DNA of 64,000 nt from positions 184,001 to 248,000 of the forward strand of contig CAUYUJ010019359.1 of NCBI GenBank assembly GCA_963575745.1. Direction: 5' to 3'. Below the pieces are notes generated by a model. The model was not told where the DNA came from, did no database searches, and was given only the letters and a program-made list of their open reading frames with translations. Below, piece after piece: positions 20,362-30,800 of this stretch. Position numbers and translations under genes: made by a program. Source of the DNA: Prorocentrum cordatum. Taxonomy: Eukaryota > Sar > Dinophyceae > Prorocentrales > Prorocentraceae. Within the stretch, counting starts at the first letter, position 1; the number at the start of each line of letters is the position of its first letter.

Positions 20362-20735
20362 GGGTTCGGGGATCCCCGTAAACGGTGCGGTGACCACACC
20401 GTATGTGAGTCAAAGGGGATCTGGGGCTGCCGTCTCCGAGGATGCCTCGGGCGACCGCGGCCGCCTCCGGGGCTCCAAAATTGTGCGGTGACGGACCGCG
20501 CGGTGAGGTCGTTGGTGATACCGGGTCGACCACGCAAACAAGCGTAAGGAAGCCATGTGGCACGGAGGCACCGGGAGAGGAGGAGGAGGAGGAGGAGGAG
20601 GAGGAGGAGGAGGAGGAGGAGGAGGAGGAGGAAGAGGAGGAGATGGTTGAGGCGGGATAAGGAGAGCGCCCGCGCGCGCTCTCCAGCGAGTCCGCCACCT
20701 CGCGGTCCGCCACCACACGGTTTCCGAGGCCCCGA
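20362..20735. repeat. Foldback repeat family D, copy 3, split by a microsatellite
   Basis: 20470-20515 carries the proximal arm (TTGTGCGGTGACGGACCGCG..GTGAGGTC). 20690-20735 carries the matching distal arm (CGCGGTCCGCCACCACACGG). Between them are unrelated sequence and a (GGA)n tract at 20575-20643. 20362-20410 resembles the second hairpin in reverse orientation. A further arm-like piece is at 20873-20915. Confidence 0.5.
20575..20643. repeat. (GGA)n microsatellite
   Basis: About 22 GGA units within the split foldback repeat. Confidence 0.95.
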
Positions 20736-20936
20736 ATGGTGAGCGAGCGAACGGAAGCCGAGAGGCAGCTGGGTCAGAGGCCGCAAGCAGCGGCCAAACG
20801 GGATCCACGGCTGCAAAAGACCTCCCCCGCCAGTGCTACCGCGAAGGAGATCTGAAGTCGTCCCTTTGGGGGCTCCGGAGCAGTGTGATGGCGGAGCGCG
20901 CGGTGAGGGTCGCCAGAGCGCGCGCGCGTGCACGCT

Positions 20937-21130
20937 CCCCACTCCGCCTCCCCCTCCTCCCCTCCCCTCCCCTCCCCTCCCCTCCCCTCCCCTCCCTCCC
21001 CTCTCCCCTCCCCTCCCCTCCCCTCCCCTCTCCCCCCTCCCCACTCCCTCCTCCTCCTCTTCCTCCTCCTCCTCCTCCTCTTCCTTCTCCGCCTCCTCGT
21101 CCTCGTCGTCGTCGTCTTCTTCTTCTTCTT
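20937..21130. repeat. Polypyrimidine tract, (CCCCT)n to (CTC)n to (TCG)n
   Basis: CCCCT repeats (20952-21045) grade into CTC (21045-21090), then CTCGTC and TCG/TCT. A purine-free strand of this length can form unusual DNA structures. Confidence 0.9.
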
Positions 21131-21690
21131 CTTATGCTTCTTCTTATTCTACTTATTATTATTGTTATTCGTCTTATTCTTATTTTCTTTTTCACTATTA
21201 TTGTTGTTATTACCCGTATTACTATTATTCTTATGTGTCGTATTATTAGTTGTATTATTCTTGTTATTCGTATTACTATTATTCGTCGTCTTCTTATTAT
21301 GTTGTTATTACCGTATGACTATGACTCGTAGACTTAATAATAGTATTATTAATATTATTAGTACGATTATTAGTACGATTACTATTTCGATTATATTACG
21401 ATATTATTCGTATTACGATTACTATAAGATTATTATTACTATATTATTAGTATGATTAGTGTTACGATTATTATTCGTATTACGATTACTATTACTATTA
21501 TTACTCTGAGTACTATTATTATGCGTATTCATACTGATACTTAAATTAATACTAAGAATACCAATAGTACTAAGAATAATAATAGTAGTAGTAATAGTAC
21601 TAATAATAATGATTATAACACTAATAGTAATAACAATAATAATCTTTGTGCTCTTATTATTTGTCTTGTAATACCATTATTATGTGTCCT
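21115..21690. repeat. Degenerate ATT/TTA trinucleotide array
   Basis: About 570 bp of TATTATTCG/TTATTA-type sequence with many substitutions. It is strongly AT-rich against a GC-rich background and continuous with the preceding TCT repeats. It is noncoding. Confidence 0.9.
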
Positions 21691-21711
21691 TCCTTAGGTC
21701 CTTCCTTCCTT

Positions 21712-21960
21712 CTACAATTACTCAATATGAATACTACTCTCCCTCTTCCCCCCCAAGGCGGCCTGAAAGTAGTAGCTTCCCCCCCGCGTACTGTTTTTTT
21801 ACACAGGATTCCCGGGAGTTGGGTTTTCGTCTGCGTTTTTTTCAAAATGCTGCTCTCGCTGAGGCGACGGCTTCATTTATGCGCCCGAATCGTTCCGGAT
21901 CGTGCTCCCGCTGAAGCGTGGGCCTCATTTCCGGATCGGTGTTTGGCCTCCGTCGTTCAG
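21712..21960. repeat. Dispersed repeat family E, copy 2
   Basis: Begins CTACAATTACTCAATATGAA, contains GATTCCCGGGAGTTGGGTTT and TTTCAAAATGCTGCTCTCGC, and has the CGTTCCGGATCGTGCTCCCG subrepeats. It is the inverted counterpart of 12195-12438. Confidence 0.65.
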
Positions 21961-22017
21961 GATGGTGTTCTCGCCCCAGCGCGGGCCTCTTTCTCGCGCG
22001 CCCATCCGCCCGCCACC

Positions 22018-22190
22018 ACCGCGCCGCACCACCACCACCACCACCACCACCAGCACCAGCACCAGCACCACCACAACCACCACCAGCATCACCACCACCA
22101 GCACCACCAGCACCACCAGCACCACCACCACCACAACCACGCGCACACGCACGCACGCACGCACGCGCACCACCACCCACTACGCACGCG
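22018..22190. repeat. (CAC)n / (CA,CG)n microsatellite
   Basis: CACCACCAC with CAG variants grades into CACGCACGCACG. It encodes only His/Thr/Pro runs. Confidence 0.95.
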
Positions 22191-22307
22191 CGCGCGGAGC
22201 CACAGGTCCGCTACGACACGCGTCCGCGGATAGAGAAAATCGTCGCCATGGTAAGGGATGGGAGGGAGGGGTAGGACGTCAGATATGACGCGAGCGCACC
22301 TAGCTTG

Positions 22308-22657
22308 CCTCCTCCTCCTCCTCCTCCTCCTCCTCCTCCTCCTCTTCCTTTCTCCCCCTCCCCCTCCTCCTCCTCCTCCCCACTTCGCCTCCTCCTCCTC
22401 CTCCTCCTCCTCCTCCTCCTCCTCATCCTTCTCCTCCTTCCCCTTCCTCCCCTTCCTCCCCTTCCTTCCCTCCCCCCCTTCCTCGCCTTCCTCCTCCTCC
22501 TCCTCCTCCTCCTCCTCCTCCACCTCCTCCACCTCCACCTCCTCCACCTCCTCCTCCTCCTCCTCCCATCCTCCCCTCCCTCCCCTCCCCCTCCTCCTCC
22601 TCCTCCTCCTCCTCCTCCTCCTCCTCCTCCTCCTCCTCCTCCTCCTCCTCCTCCTCC
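22308..22657. repeat. (CTC)n microsatellite
   Basis: About 350 bp of CTC/CCT repeats with minor interruptions. Confidence 0.95.
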
Positions 22658-22921
22658 CCCCCTCACCCAGCGTGGCGGGCCCAGTACGGGAGGCGCGCAC
22701 ACGTCAAAAGCCGCCCGCAGCGCAGAGGGCGAGGCGGCGCGGGCCGCGAGCAGGTCTCTGAGAGCTGCGGCGGCCCCGAAGGGCGGGCAGCCAAGGGCGC
22801 GGGGGGGGGGGGGGCGGCCTGGCGGCAGGCTCCCGCCCAGCCTCCGGCTCGAGCCACCCGCGCCAGGCCTCCAGGTGGTCCAGGCGGCCCCTGCGCCCAG
22901 GGAGGGGGTCGACGACGGAAC

Positions 22922-23089
22922 TGACTACCTACCAGACCACCCCAACCCAACCCGAAGACCCCAATTTCGGGTTGGGGGGGGGTACGGGCTCCATATGTGT
23001 TTTTCCGATGTTCCCGGACCCCCCCCACTGGAAATGGAGGGTAAATCTGAGCCTTCGGGTTGGGTTGGGGTGGTTTGGTGGGTGGTGAG
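22922..23089. mobile_element. Short TIR element with 21-bp flanking direct repeats
   Basis: Ends are inverted repeats of about 32 bp. The left end (about 22927-22957) runs through CCACCCCAACCCAACCCGAA. The right end (about 23053-23083) runs TTCGGGTTGGGTTGGGGTGG. The sequence GGAGGGGGTCGACGACGGAAC flanks it on both sides (22901-22921 and 23090-23110, identical). The 168-bp body contains a G run and an ATGTTCCCGGACCCCCCC segment, and no ORF. Confidence 0.75.
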
Positions 23090-23110
23090 GGAGGGGGTCG
23101 ACGACGGAAC

Positions 23111-24400
23111 GAGGACGTTGCAACAAGTGTCCGTCGCGACACGCACGCCAGCCAGGCATGTTGGATGCATTCAGAGCCCGTTCTCTATGCATGCCAGCAG
23201 TCGTGCAACCGCGGAGTCGTGGGGAGTTTTCTCGCCAGGGTCTCTGTCTCCCGTTCCGCAGCTTATTTTGGGGGCTCAGCTTGAGTCCGCCAAGGACGAT
23301 TGTGCTACTGAACTGCACCTATCGTTTGAGAAACTTCCGATCCAAACTGTCAGTTCGGGCAGCCGTCTGGGTCCCGCTGCCTCGTACCCTCGCTTCCTTG
23401 GAAGGTTCGGACCTCACTCCGACCGATGACTGCGCACATGCTCATCATGCCTTGGTGCCGAGACAGATACTCGGAAACTGGAACATATAGATTACCAGTG
23501 GCGGGCTGTTTGTCAATCCCAGGAATTCTTGAGGGTCGAGAACGACGCTGGGGTGGTGTGGTGTATACTTTTCCCCGATGTCCCGGGGAAACCACGAAAA
23601 ATGTATACACCAGGGTCCCGTATACACCAGGATCCCGCTCTCCAGTGCAAATTCTGATGCAGGGCCGGAAGAAGCGTCGGTGTATAGAGCTCGATTCCCT
23701 AGATACTCCAGACGCAGATCGACTTTCCAACCCGCCCATGACCGACCATCCAATCGAATTTCCCGCCTCGCCACGGGTCGTCCTCGGGGTGCCAGGATCG
23801 TCCCGATCGGCCGCCAGAGACCAGAGCTGAGACTCGAAAACTGGACCTCTACTCCGACGGCGACCCAGACCTGCAACGCATGGCGAAAGTCAAGACGGAC
23901 GCAACTCCCGCAAAGTTCGGGAAGCGCAGAGGAAGCCAGGGTGAGAGAGGCAGACGGGTGGACGGCAGGGACCGGAGGGGGGAGGACAGCGGGCGAGGGG
24001 GAACAAGGAAGTTGGAGAACTAAGAAAGGTGCGGGTAAAAGACAATCGGGAAAGCCTCTAGGGGACCCTCGTGGAGCCATCCTTGACCAAAGAACTGAGA
24101 ATCGTAGAAGCAAAGATGCATAGAGGTACTGAACAGTGTTGGAGCCCGCTAGGGTATCCTTGGGTTCTTGCGGGAGCCCTCTCAAGACATCTCGGCGCAC
24201 TTTCGCGCTATCGAAATGGGCCTCTCGGGGCCGTGGCGTTATCCCCTAGACGCCTTCTGGCCCTCCAGGCCTGTTTAAACCGATGTGGGTCAGCTGGGGG
24301 TCCTCTCGGGTCTTGTGGCCGTCTTGCGGCCAACATGACATGTCCCACGGCACGCTCAAGCGGGCCCAGGCAAAATCTTTAAGCCCAGAGTCCCACTCCC
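23111..24400. other. No gene recognised
   Basis: Mixed sequence without repeats of note. A 251-codon minus-strand frame (24200-23445) is open, but its composition is unremarkable and it matches no family known to me. Confidence 0.4.
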
Positions 24401-24639
24401 GCAGAGGTCCTGGAAACCAGTATTACACCATCTTGGGACCATCAGAAGACCGTTTTAACATGAAAAACATGTTTACACGTTATCAACTTTTCGGAGGCCT
24501 TTTTGGCACAACAAAAGCATTGGCTAAACGACAAAACGGACATGCCTCGCAACAAGTAGCGACGCCGTGCGGCATCAACGATCAGAATCCGTTTGCCGTG
24601 CTCGAAATTCGGGACCCATCCACACATGAGAAACGGTCA

Positions 24640-25450
24640 GCCGCTGAAGCAAACAGGCCAATCACCACTCCAATACCCCCTTTCACCGGCTTGAATGGCG
24701 TACGGATTGCTGCCAGTAGCTTGCTACCAATCATGCTCTCGACACAACTACCCGCTCGAAAGCTCGGTTGCTTCATGTGGGAAGGCACCAGATTGACCCG
24801 CACACCCTTGAACTTACATAAGAGACGGCTGTTCAACATAGACATGCCTTTCACAGCACCCTTGGACAACTTGCCGCAATTCTGTTCGTGATCAACCATG
24901 ACCTCGACACAAACGTCAAATCGATGCTCCTTTCCTTCACTTGGGAAGGCACCGCATTGACATGCACAGCCCTGAACTCGCATAAGAAGTAACGGATGGG
25001 AAATGAAGGAGACATTAGTTCTTACCACCTCAAGTTACCCCTTGGACAACTTGCCGCCAACATAATCGTGATCAACCATGCTCTCGTCATAATCGCCAAC
25101 TCGAAAGCTCGGTTGCTTCACATGGGAAGGCAACGTACGAAAACACACATCCTTGAACCTGCAAGTGAAATAACGGTCAGCAATTACAGGTACCATGCGT
25201 TTCACAACACCGATATCCCCCCTGAACACCTTGCAGCCATATTATTCGTGACCGACCATGATCTCGACACAACGGCCAACCTGGGAAGGCGACACATTCA
25301 TCCGCACACACCTGGACTCGCATAAGAAACGGCCTGTGTTTGAAGTAGACATGCCTTCCACCACACCACTATCTCCCTTCGCCAACTTGCAGCTAGTACA
25401 TTCGTGACCAATCCTGCTCTCGACAAAGTAGCAGGCGGGCATATTCAAAT
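24640..25450. repeat. ~178-bp diverged tandem array
   Basis: Anchor words close to TTCGTGATCAACCATG recur near 24720, 24890, 25070, 25250 and 25402. Between them, CTCGACACAA, CTCGAAAGCTCGGTTGCTTC, GGGAAGGCA and CTCGCATAAGAA keep their order. Spacing is 152-180 bp. The region is less GC-rich than its surroundings. On the minus strand the units encode related peptides (a MVDH..GKLSKG motif), but the frame is not maintained across the array. Confidence 0.75.
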
Positions 25451-25656
25451 GCATAGTCTGTCGCGGACATGAAAGATATTCTGGGGGTCCAGCCGTGCTT
25501 GTCATACATCTTCGGCAACGACAATAGATCTTCAACTTCCTCTTTCTGAGCCTTGCCCGGAACTCGTGGTCCACCAGGCCCCATGAATTACGATCACGAT
25601 CCACTTTGTCACTTGTTATTCCCCCGCTGAGCAACGCTCACCATTACCACCATCAG

Positions 25657-26470
25657 TCACTGTCCAGATTTCCGAGGACGGCTGGACGGCTCGAAAAGAG
25701 CAGCAAGCGCATCACGTTTTGATTTGGCAGCTGGAACGGCAAACGCACATGCATCCTTGTGGCAGCTGGCGGCGCATGTGCAAGTACTGCCTGCAAATCG
25801 ACCATCGAGCAGGTCTATGATCTCTGGCACACGAAAAAAACGTCGGCCTGCCCATAGCAACAATACTTGCTCCTGGCTGAGCCAGGGACAGTGCTGGCAA
25901 AAACTTGAGCCAGTCGGCTTGAATATTCGACCAACAAGTGGGAAATTCCCCCCCCCCTCCAGAAATGCCCCCAAAACAACACAAAGCATAGAAACACTTG
26001 AAGGATTCGCGCAATTTTGACCGATATGAGCCACCTGGGAACACTTGTGGGATTCTCTTGTGACTGTCGATCGGCCCTTTGCGGTACATTCCGGAAACTC
26101 CAGGGCCCTCTTCGGCAGCCCCTGTTTGAAAACTCAAGACATCCGCAATGTTGACTCTTTGGGTCAACTCGGCATCCTCTTGAAGCTCTTTTTTGGCCGT
26201 CTTGCAGCACATGGCGCCTTTTATTTGTTTGAAAGACCGCTGATGGAAATTGCAAGCTTCCCAAGTCATGGGACAGGGACTCCACCATACCAGAAAAGGC
26301 CGACAAGGCCAACAAAAGACGAGGAGGGGGATGAGGAGTTCGTGCCTCGTGCCAGCCGCTGGTCGGCCGTACTGGGCGCCTCGCTTCGCGCACGCGGGGC
26401 CCTCTTGGGCCATCTTCACTTTGGCGGTCATGGGAGCTCCCGGACCCCTCCGACGCTCCCCGCGGCACAC
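25657..26470 (-). CDS. Doubtful ORF pair, function unknown
   Basis: Two overlapping minus-strand frames. 26470 down to about 25990 includes a charged segment (FKQIKGAMCCKTAKKELQED). 26034 down to 25657 ends with a Cys-containing, basic C-terminus (CQHCPWLSQEQ, CTCAASCHKDACAF). Joining them needs a frameshift or an intron near 25990; CAG|GT occurs at about 26037, but no clean acceptor was found. No domain was recognised, and this may be chance. Confidence 0.15.
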
Positions 26471-26639
26471 TCGGGGGCAGCAGTGGGCCGCACAGGCTCT
26501 AACCCGTCACAGGGCGCCGAGTCCAGATTCAGAACTGTTTTGCTCGTACATGTCACCCCATCCTCCTGTTTATTCGCATTCGCATCTACACCACCACCAC
26601 TACCATCATACTGATGATCATAATCGTCATCAACATTAA

Positions 26640-26905
26640 TTACCACCACACGCGTCATCATCATCATCACCATCGTTACCACCATCATCACCGTCACCAT
26701 CACAACTCACAACTCACACCACCATCACCATCACCATCACCATCACCATCACCATCACCATTATCACCACCATCACCATCACAATCATGATGTGTTGCTT
26801 CGTCCCCGACTTCGTCGTCTTTCTCTGCCTCTTGCTGTCTCTCCTCAGTATCATCCGTCTCAACCTCCTCCTCCTCCTCCTCCTCCTCCTCCTCCTCGTC
26901 ATGGC
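26640..26905. repeat. (CAT)n, (CACCAT)n and (CTC)n microsatellites
   Basis: CATCAT at 26657-26700, CACCATCACCATCACCATCA from about 26718 to 26790, and CTC repeats at 26862-26897. Confidence 0.9.
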
Positions 26906-27252
26906 TCGTTTCCTCGTCAGGATGACGGAGGTAGGCAGGAGGATGGAGGAATGACAGATTATCCGTCGTCATCCTTCCCCCCCCACACGCCCTCCCCCCC
27001 CGCATGGCCACAACTAGAGCAATGCCAGCAAGCTCGGTGGAACTCCCAAAAACAAATCTGGCTCTCCTGGCCGTCCTGGGGCATCCTCCGAACCACTTGA
27101 CGAGCATTGAGAGCTCCTTCACGCCCTGCCCTGGGCTCTCGCATGCCCGCTCGACGAGGCCCTCCCGGCACCGCGTCGGACGGCATGACGGGGGCCCTCC
27201 GGGGCCCAGCCGTGGCCCCTCGGGGCCCCAGGCTGGGAGAGCGGGGCGGGGC

Positions 27253-27405
27253 AGAGATGAAGGGACCCTGGGACACACACAAATACGCACAGATAAAAAG
27301 ATTCCCCCTATTTTCGGGGTGGCGGTCTTGCCCCCCGCTGCCCATCTTTTCCTACAGTTTCGGGGAAATCGACGATGAATTGTGTCCATGTGCCTCTTCC
27401 CCGCC

Positions 27406-27408
<3 letters not shown>
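27253..27408. repeat. Dispersed repeat family C, copy 2
   Basis: CCTGGGACACACACAAATAC, TAAAAAGATTCCCCCTATTT and GGGGAAATCGACGATGAATT align in order with 736-893. Confidence 0.6.

Positions 27409-27457
<49 letters not shown>
27409..27457. repeat. (GA)n microsatellite
   Basis: About 24 AG units followed by an A-rich ACAAAAAAAACAAAAAC tail. Confidence 0.95.
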
Positions 27458-27459
<2 letters not shown>

Positions 27460-27689
27460 AAAAAAACAAAAACAAAAAAAAGAGCAGCGGCGTGAGCCTG
27501 GCGGCGCAGCACACCTCACAGGCCCTGCTCGGCCCCTCTGCCGACCACCGCTCGCGGGCGGGCGCCCGCCGGCTCGAGCCCCCGGGGCCCCGGAGTCGCA
27601 CGCACGGAGGGTCCCGGTGCGCGGGAGCCCGCGCGGCCAGCCCGGGCGGCCTGCGGGAGCCGCCCGAGCCGGGGCCCCTGCTCTCGTGC

Positions 27690-27772
27690 CGCGGAGGAGG
27701 AGGAGGAAGAGGAGGAGGAGGAGGAGGAGGAGGAGGAGGAGGAGGAGGAGGAGGAGGCAGGAGGAGGAGGAG
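27690..27772. repeat. (GGA)n tract at the 3' flank of LINE 1
   Basis: GGA repeats with a GGAGGCAGGAGG interruption, ending at AGCCCAGCGTACCAGG where the LINE 3' end appears to begin. Confidence 0.9.
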
Positions 27773-27804
27773 CCCAGCGTACCAGGTCTGTCTGGCAGGG
27801 GCGC

Positions 27805-30800
27805 CTAGGGCGCCTCGAGGGGCGGCGCGGGGGCGCCTCGGTAGAAGTCGCTGAAGGGCGTCTCCAGCACCGTCATGTTGGACGGAGGAGCCGCTTTATA
27901 ATTCGGGGCGGAAGGCACATCGTGAGGTCGGAGCGAGCGGGGAGCAGGGGAGACGCAAGCAGCAGCAGGGGCAGAGCTCAGGAGCGAAGGACAGGTGGAG
28001 GGGTGACCGTAGGGCACGGGGCTGCGCGAGAGCGAAGGGGAAGGCGCGGCCAGGGTGGCCATCGGAGGGGCGACGAGCGGGGACGGTGGGAGAGGCATGG
28101 CAGGCCGCTCATTTTCCGCGAGATGCTCAGAGGGCGCCGAGGGCGGCGCCAGTGAAGTCGTCGGCGCCACTGATGGAGAGGGCCTCATCGAAGAACACGT
28201 GGCAATCGGAGGAGGGGTGCGCGCCGACTGCCGAGCCGCCACCAGGTTCGCAGGATTTCGTCCGGCACGTGGCGACTGTGAGCCCGAACACGACAACGGG
28301 ACTTGCGATCTAACGCCAATGGACCAGAGTCCCGAATCACGGCAATGATCACGTGGCGACGGCGAGCCCGAACACGACAACGGGACTTGCGCTCTAACGC
28401 CATTGGAGAGATGCTCCTCACCGAGGCAGTGGGCGCGTGGCGACGTGTAGCCCGAACACGACAACGGGACTTGCGAACTAACGCCAGGGCCCAAGATGGG
28501 CGACTCGAGGCATCCAGCACCAGGCGACGGTGAGCCCGAACACGACATCGGGACTTGCGATCTAACGCCGATGGGGGGCGACGAGGGAAGCGAGCCCGTA
28601 GACGAGAGCGTCACTGGCGGGGACGGCGACACCGGAGCACAGGGCGAAATTGTGGCTGTCAGCGACACTGATGAAGAGGCAGCCGCCATCCATGAAGCTC
28701 GCAACGCCGTTGGTGATGAAGGAGCCGCCCTCAGAGATGAAGAGGAGCGCGTCAGCGACGGGGGCGCGGAGGGAGGCGGGGAGGAGGTCGCCGAGGCCGA
28801 TGAGGTGCACGTAGCCAGCGGCGTCGCAGGAAACTGAATGTCATCATCGGCGTCGGAGTCCGACGGGATCGTGGCGATGGCCGTGGATACTGTGGATGTG
28901 TCTGTGTCCGACGACGAAACGGCAGGGGTGAGTCTCGGAGACGATCCCGTAGAAGAGGAAGACGAAGAGCTGCGGATGAGATAGTCCCGTCGGCCGAGCT
29001 GGTCACGGTCGATCTCCGCGCACTTCATCGGTGACGCAAGCTGCATCGAGCGTACACCAGCGAGAGCGCAACTGCGGAGGAGGGACGGGGATAGGGGCCA
29101 CACGGGCGCCATCCTCGCTTCGTTGTACATGTTGTAGGCGGCCGCCATAGCCGAGAAGGTGGCCAGCGAGGGTTCAGAAAGACCCCATCTGGCCATCCAC
29201 GGGAGCGGGAACGGCCTCGCGAGGGCCTGCCGCAGGGCACGGTGCATGACTGGGCATCTCGCGTAGTGTCGCAGCGAGTCGAGCTTGCCAAGACAACCAA
29301 AAACGCAAGGCTTCTGCCCGTCAGGCGAGATGATACGGGCCGAGGTCATCCATCCATCAGACCAGGTGCGCAAGACTGCCATGGCCCATGAACACGGGCA
29401 GCGGGCGAGGACGCTCTTGCACACGCCCCAGTCGATGTGCGCAAGGAGGCCCGCAGACCTGCCCGCAAACTTACTCAGGCGCAGCACGAAGAGGTCGGTG
29501 ATCGGCTTGTTCAGGAACGCCAGGTCCCGCAGAGCGACATGCGCCGCACGCTGAGGACGAGGGCGAGGACGGCCACCCTCGCGCAGTTCAGCCAGCGCAG
29601 CGTCGGCAGCGCGAGCCCCAAAGACGAGGGCCAGGAGGAGGGGTGCCCGCGGCAGCCAGCTCCAGATTCTCCACGAAGGCGGGGGCCAGCCAGAAGGACG
29701 GGTACGGCTTACCTGACGCAAGCATGGATAGGGTGGCATCGTACGGGGCAGAGCTCGCGTGGTCCCGCAGCTGCTGGAGAAGCGCCTCCCAGACAGGGAA
29801 CGTGAGCAGCGCAGCCCGCGTGATGGTGGCAACGGCCAGGTGCCCCCGCCGCGTGCAGCGAGGGCCGCCCCACAGAGCGATCTGCGTCCAGTGGTCGAGG
29901 GCGAAGGCGCCGAGCGGAATGCGGAACACCTGCGCGAGCGTCGACAACTCGGGCTGCAACACAGACGCTGGTGGCCAGCAGAATTGGGCAACGTAGGATA
30001 TTGTCGTGACGGCCCGCGTATTGTACAGTGTAGCGGAAAGGCTGGCGGGAGTGGTTCCCCGCCCAATGGCTTGGGCCCTGAGACGCAATTTGGCGACGGG
30101 GTCAATCCACGACGTGGACGGAACAACAGCAGGTCCCAGCCAGAGGCCCAAGTAGAGCAGCTTGGGGGCCACCTCGAACGAGCTCCATTCGGGGACCACA
30201 TGGGAAACCCAATGGGAGACTGCAGCAGAGAGGCTGGGCGAGAACCTGTCAGAGAGCGGGGCAATCTTGCATTTCGAGACCTTCAGAGCGAGGTTGGCCA
30301 TGTCCGAGGCCAGCTTCATGACCTGATAAACCTGAACAAGGTGCCGAATGGCCAATAGCGCACCCCCAATGTCATCAGCACAGGCCCGAACAAGGCCAAG
30401 GCCAGCGGCCTCCACCCGAGACGCCAGGTCGACCAGGAAGACAGCCGTACTTAATGCATAGAGAGTGCCCGACAGGGCACAGCCCTGGATGATGCCGCTC
30501 TGGATCCAGAAGATGTGCACAAGCGAGCCTAAGTGCGAGACCACCCCCTCCACCGAAGCATAAAGGAACGTGACGAAGGACACGAAAGCGTCAGGCAGCT
30601 TGAGAGCCCTGAGGGAGAGAATGAGGAAGTCCTGATTCAGAGACGGGAAGGCCTGGCCGAAGTCCAGGGAATACAGCACAGGGATATCGGAGGACCCGTG
30701 GGGCACGATCGACATCTGGCGAGACGACGCGTCGAGCTCGAGGATGTTGTTGCCGAAATTCCTACCCGGTATGAATCCACGCTGGCACGGCGGGGCAAGG

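Noticed and set aside
22089-23429. Long Ser/Pro/Arg/Glu-rich frames at 22.1-23.4 kb, and similar ones at 1.0, 13, 20.6, 34-34.9, 39.4 and 40.5 kb
   Set aside because: They translate CTC/GGA microsatellites in every phase, with unrelated flanks.
23445-24200. 251-codon minus-strand frame
   Set aside because: No motif; short plus-strand frames are equally open. Without homology or transcript evidence it is not called.
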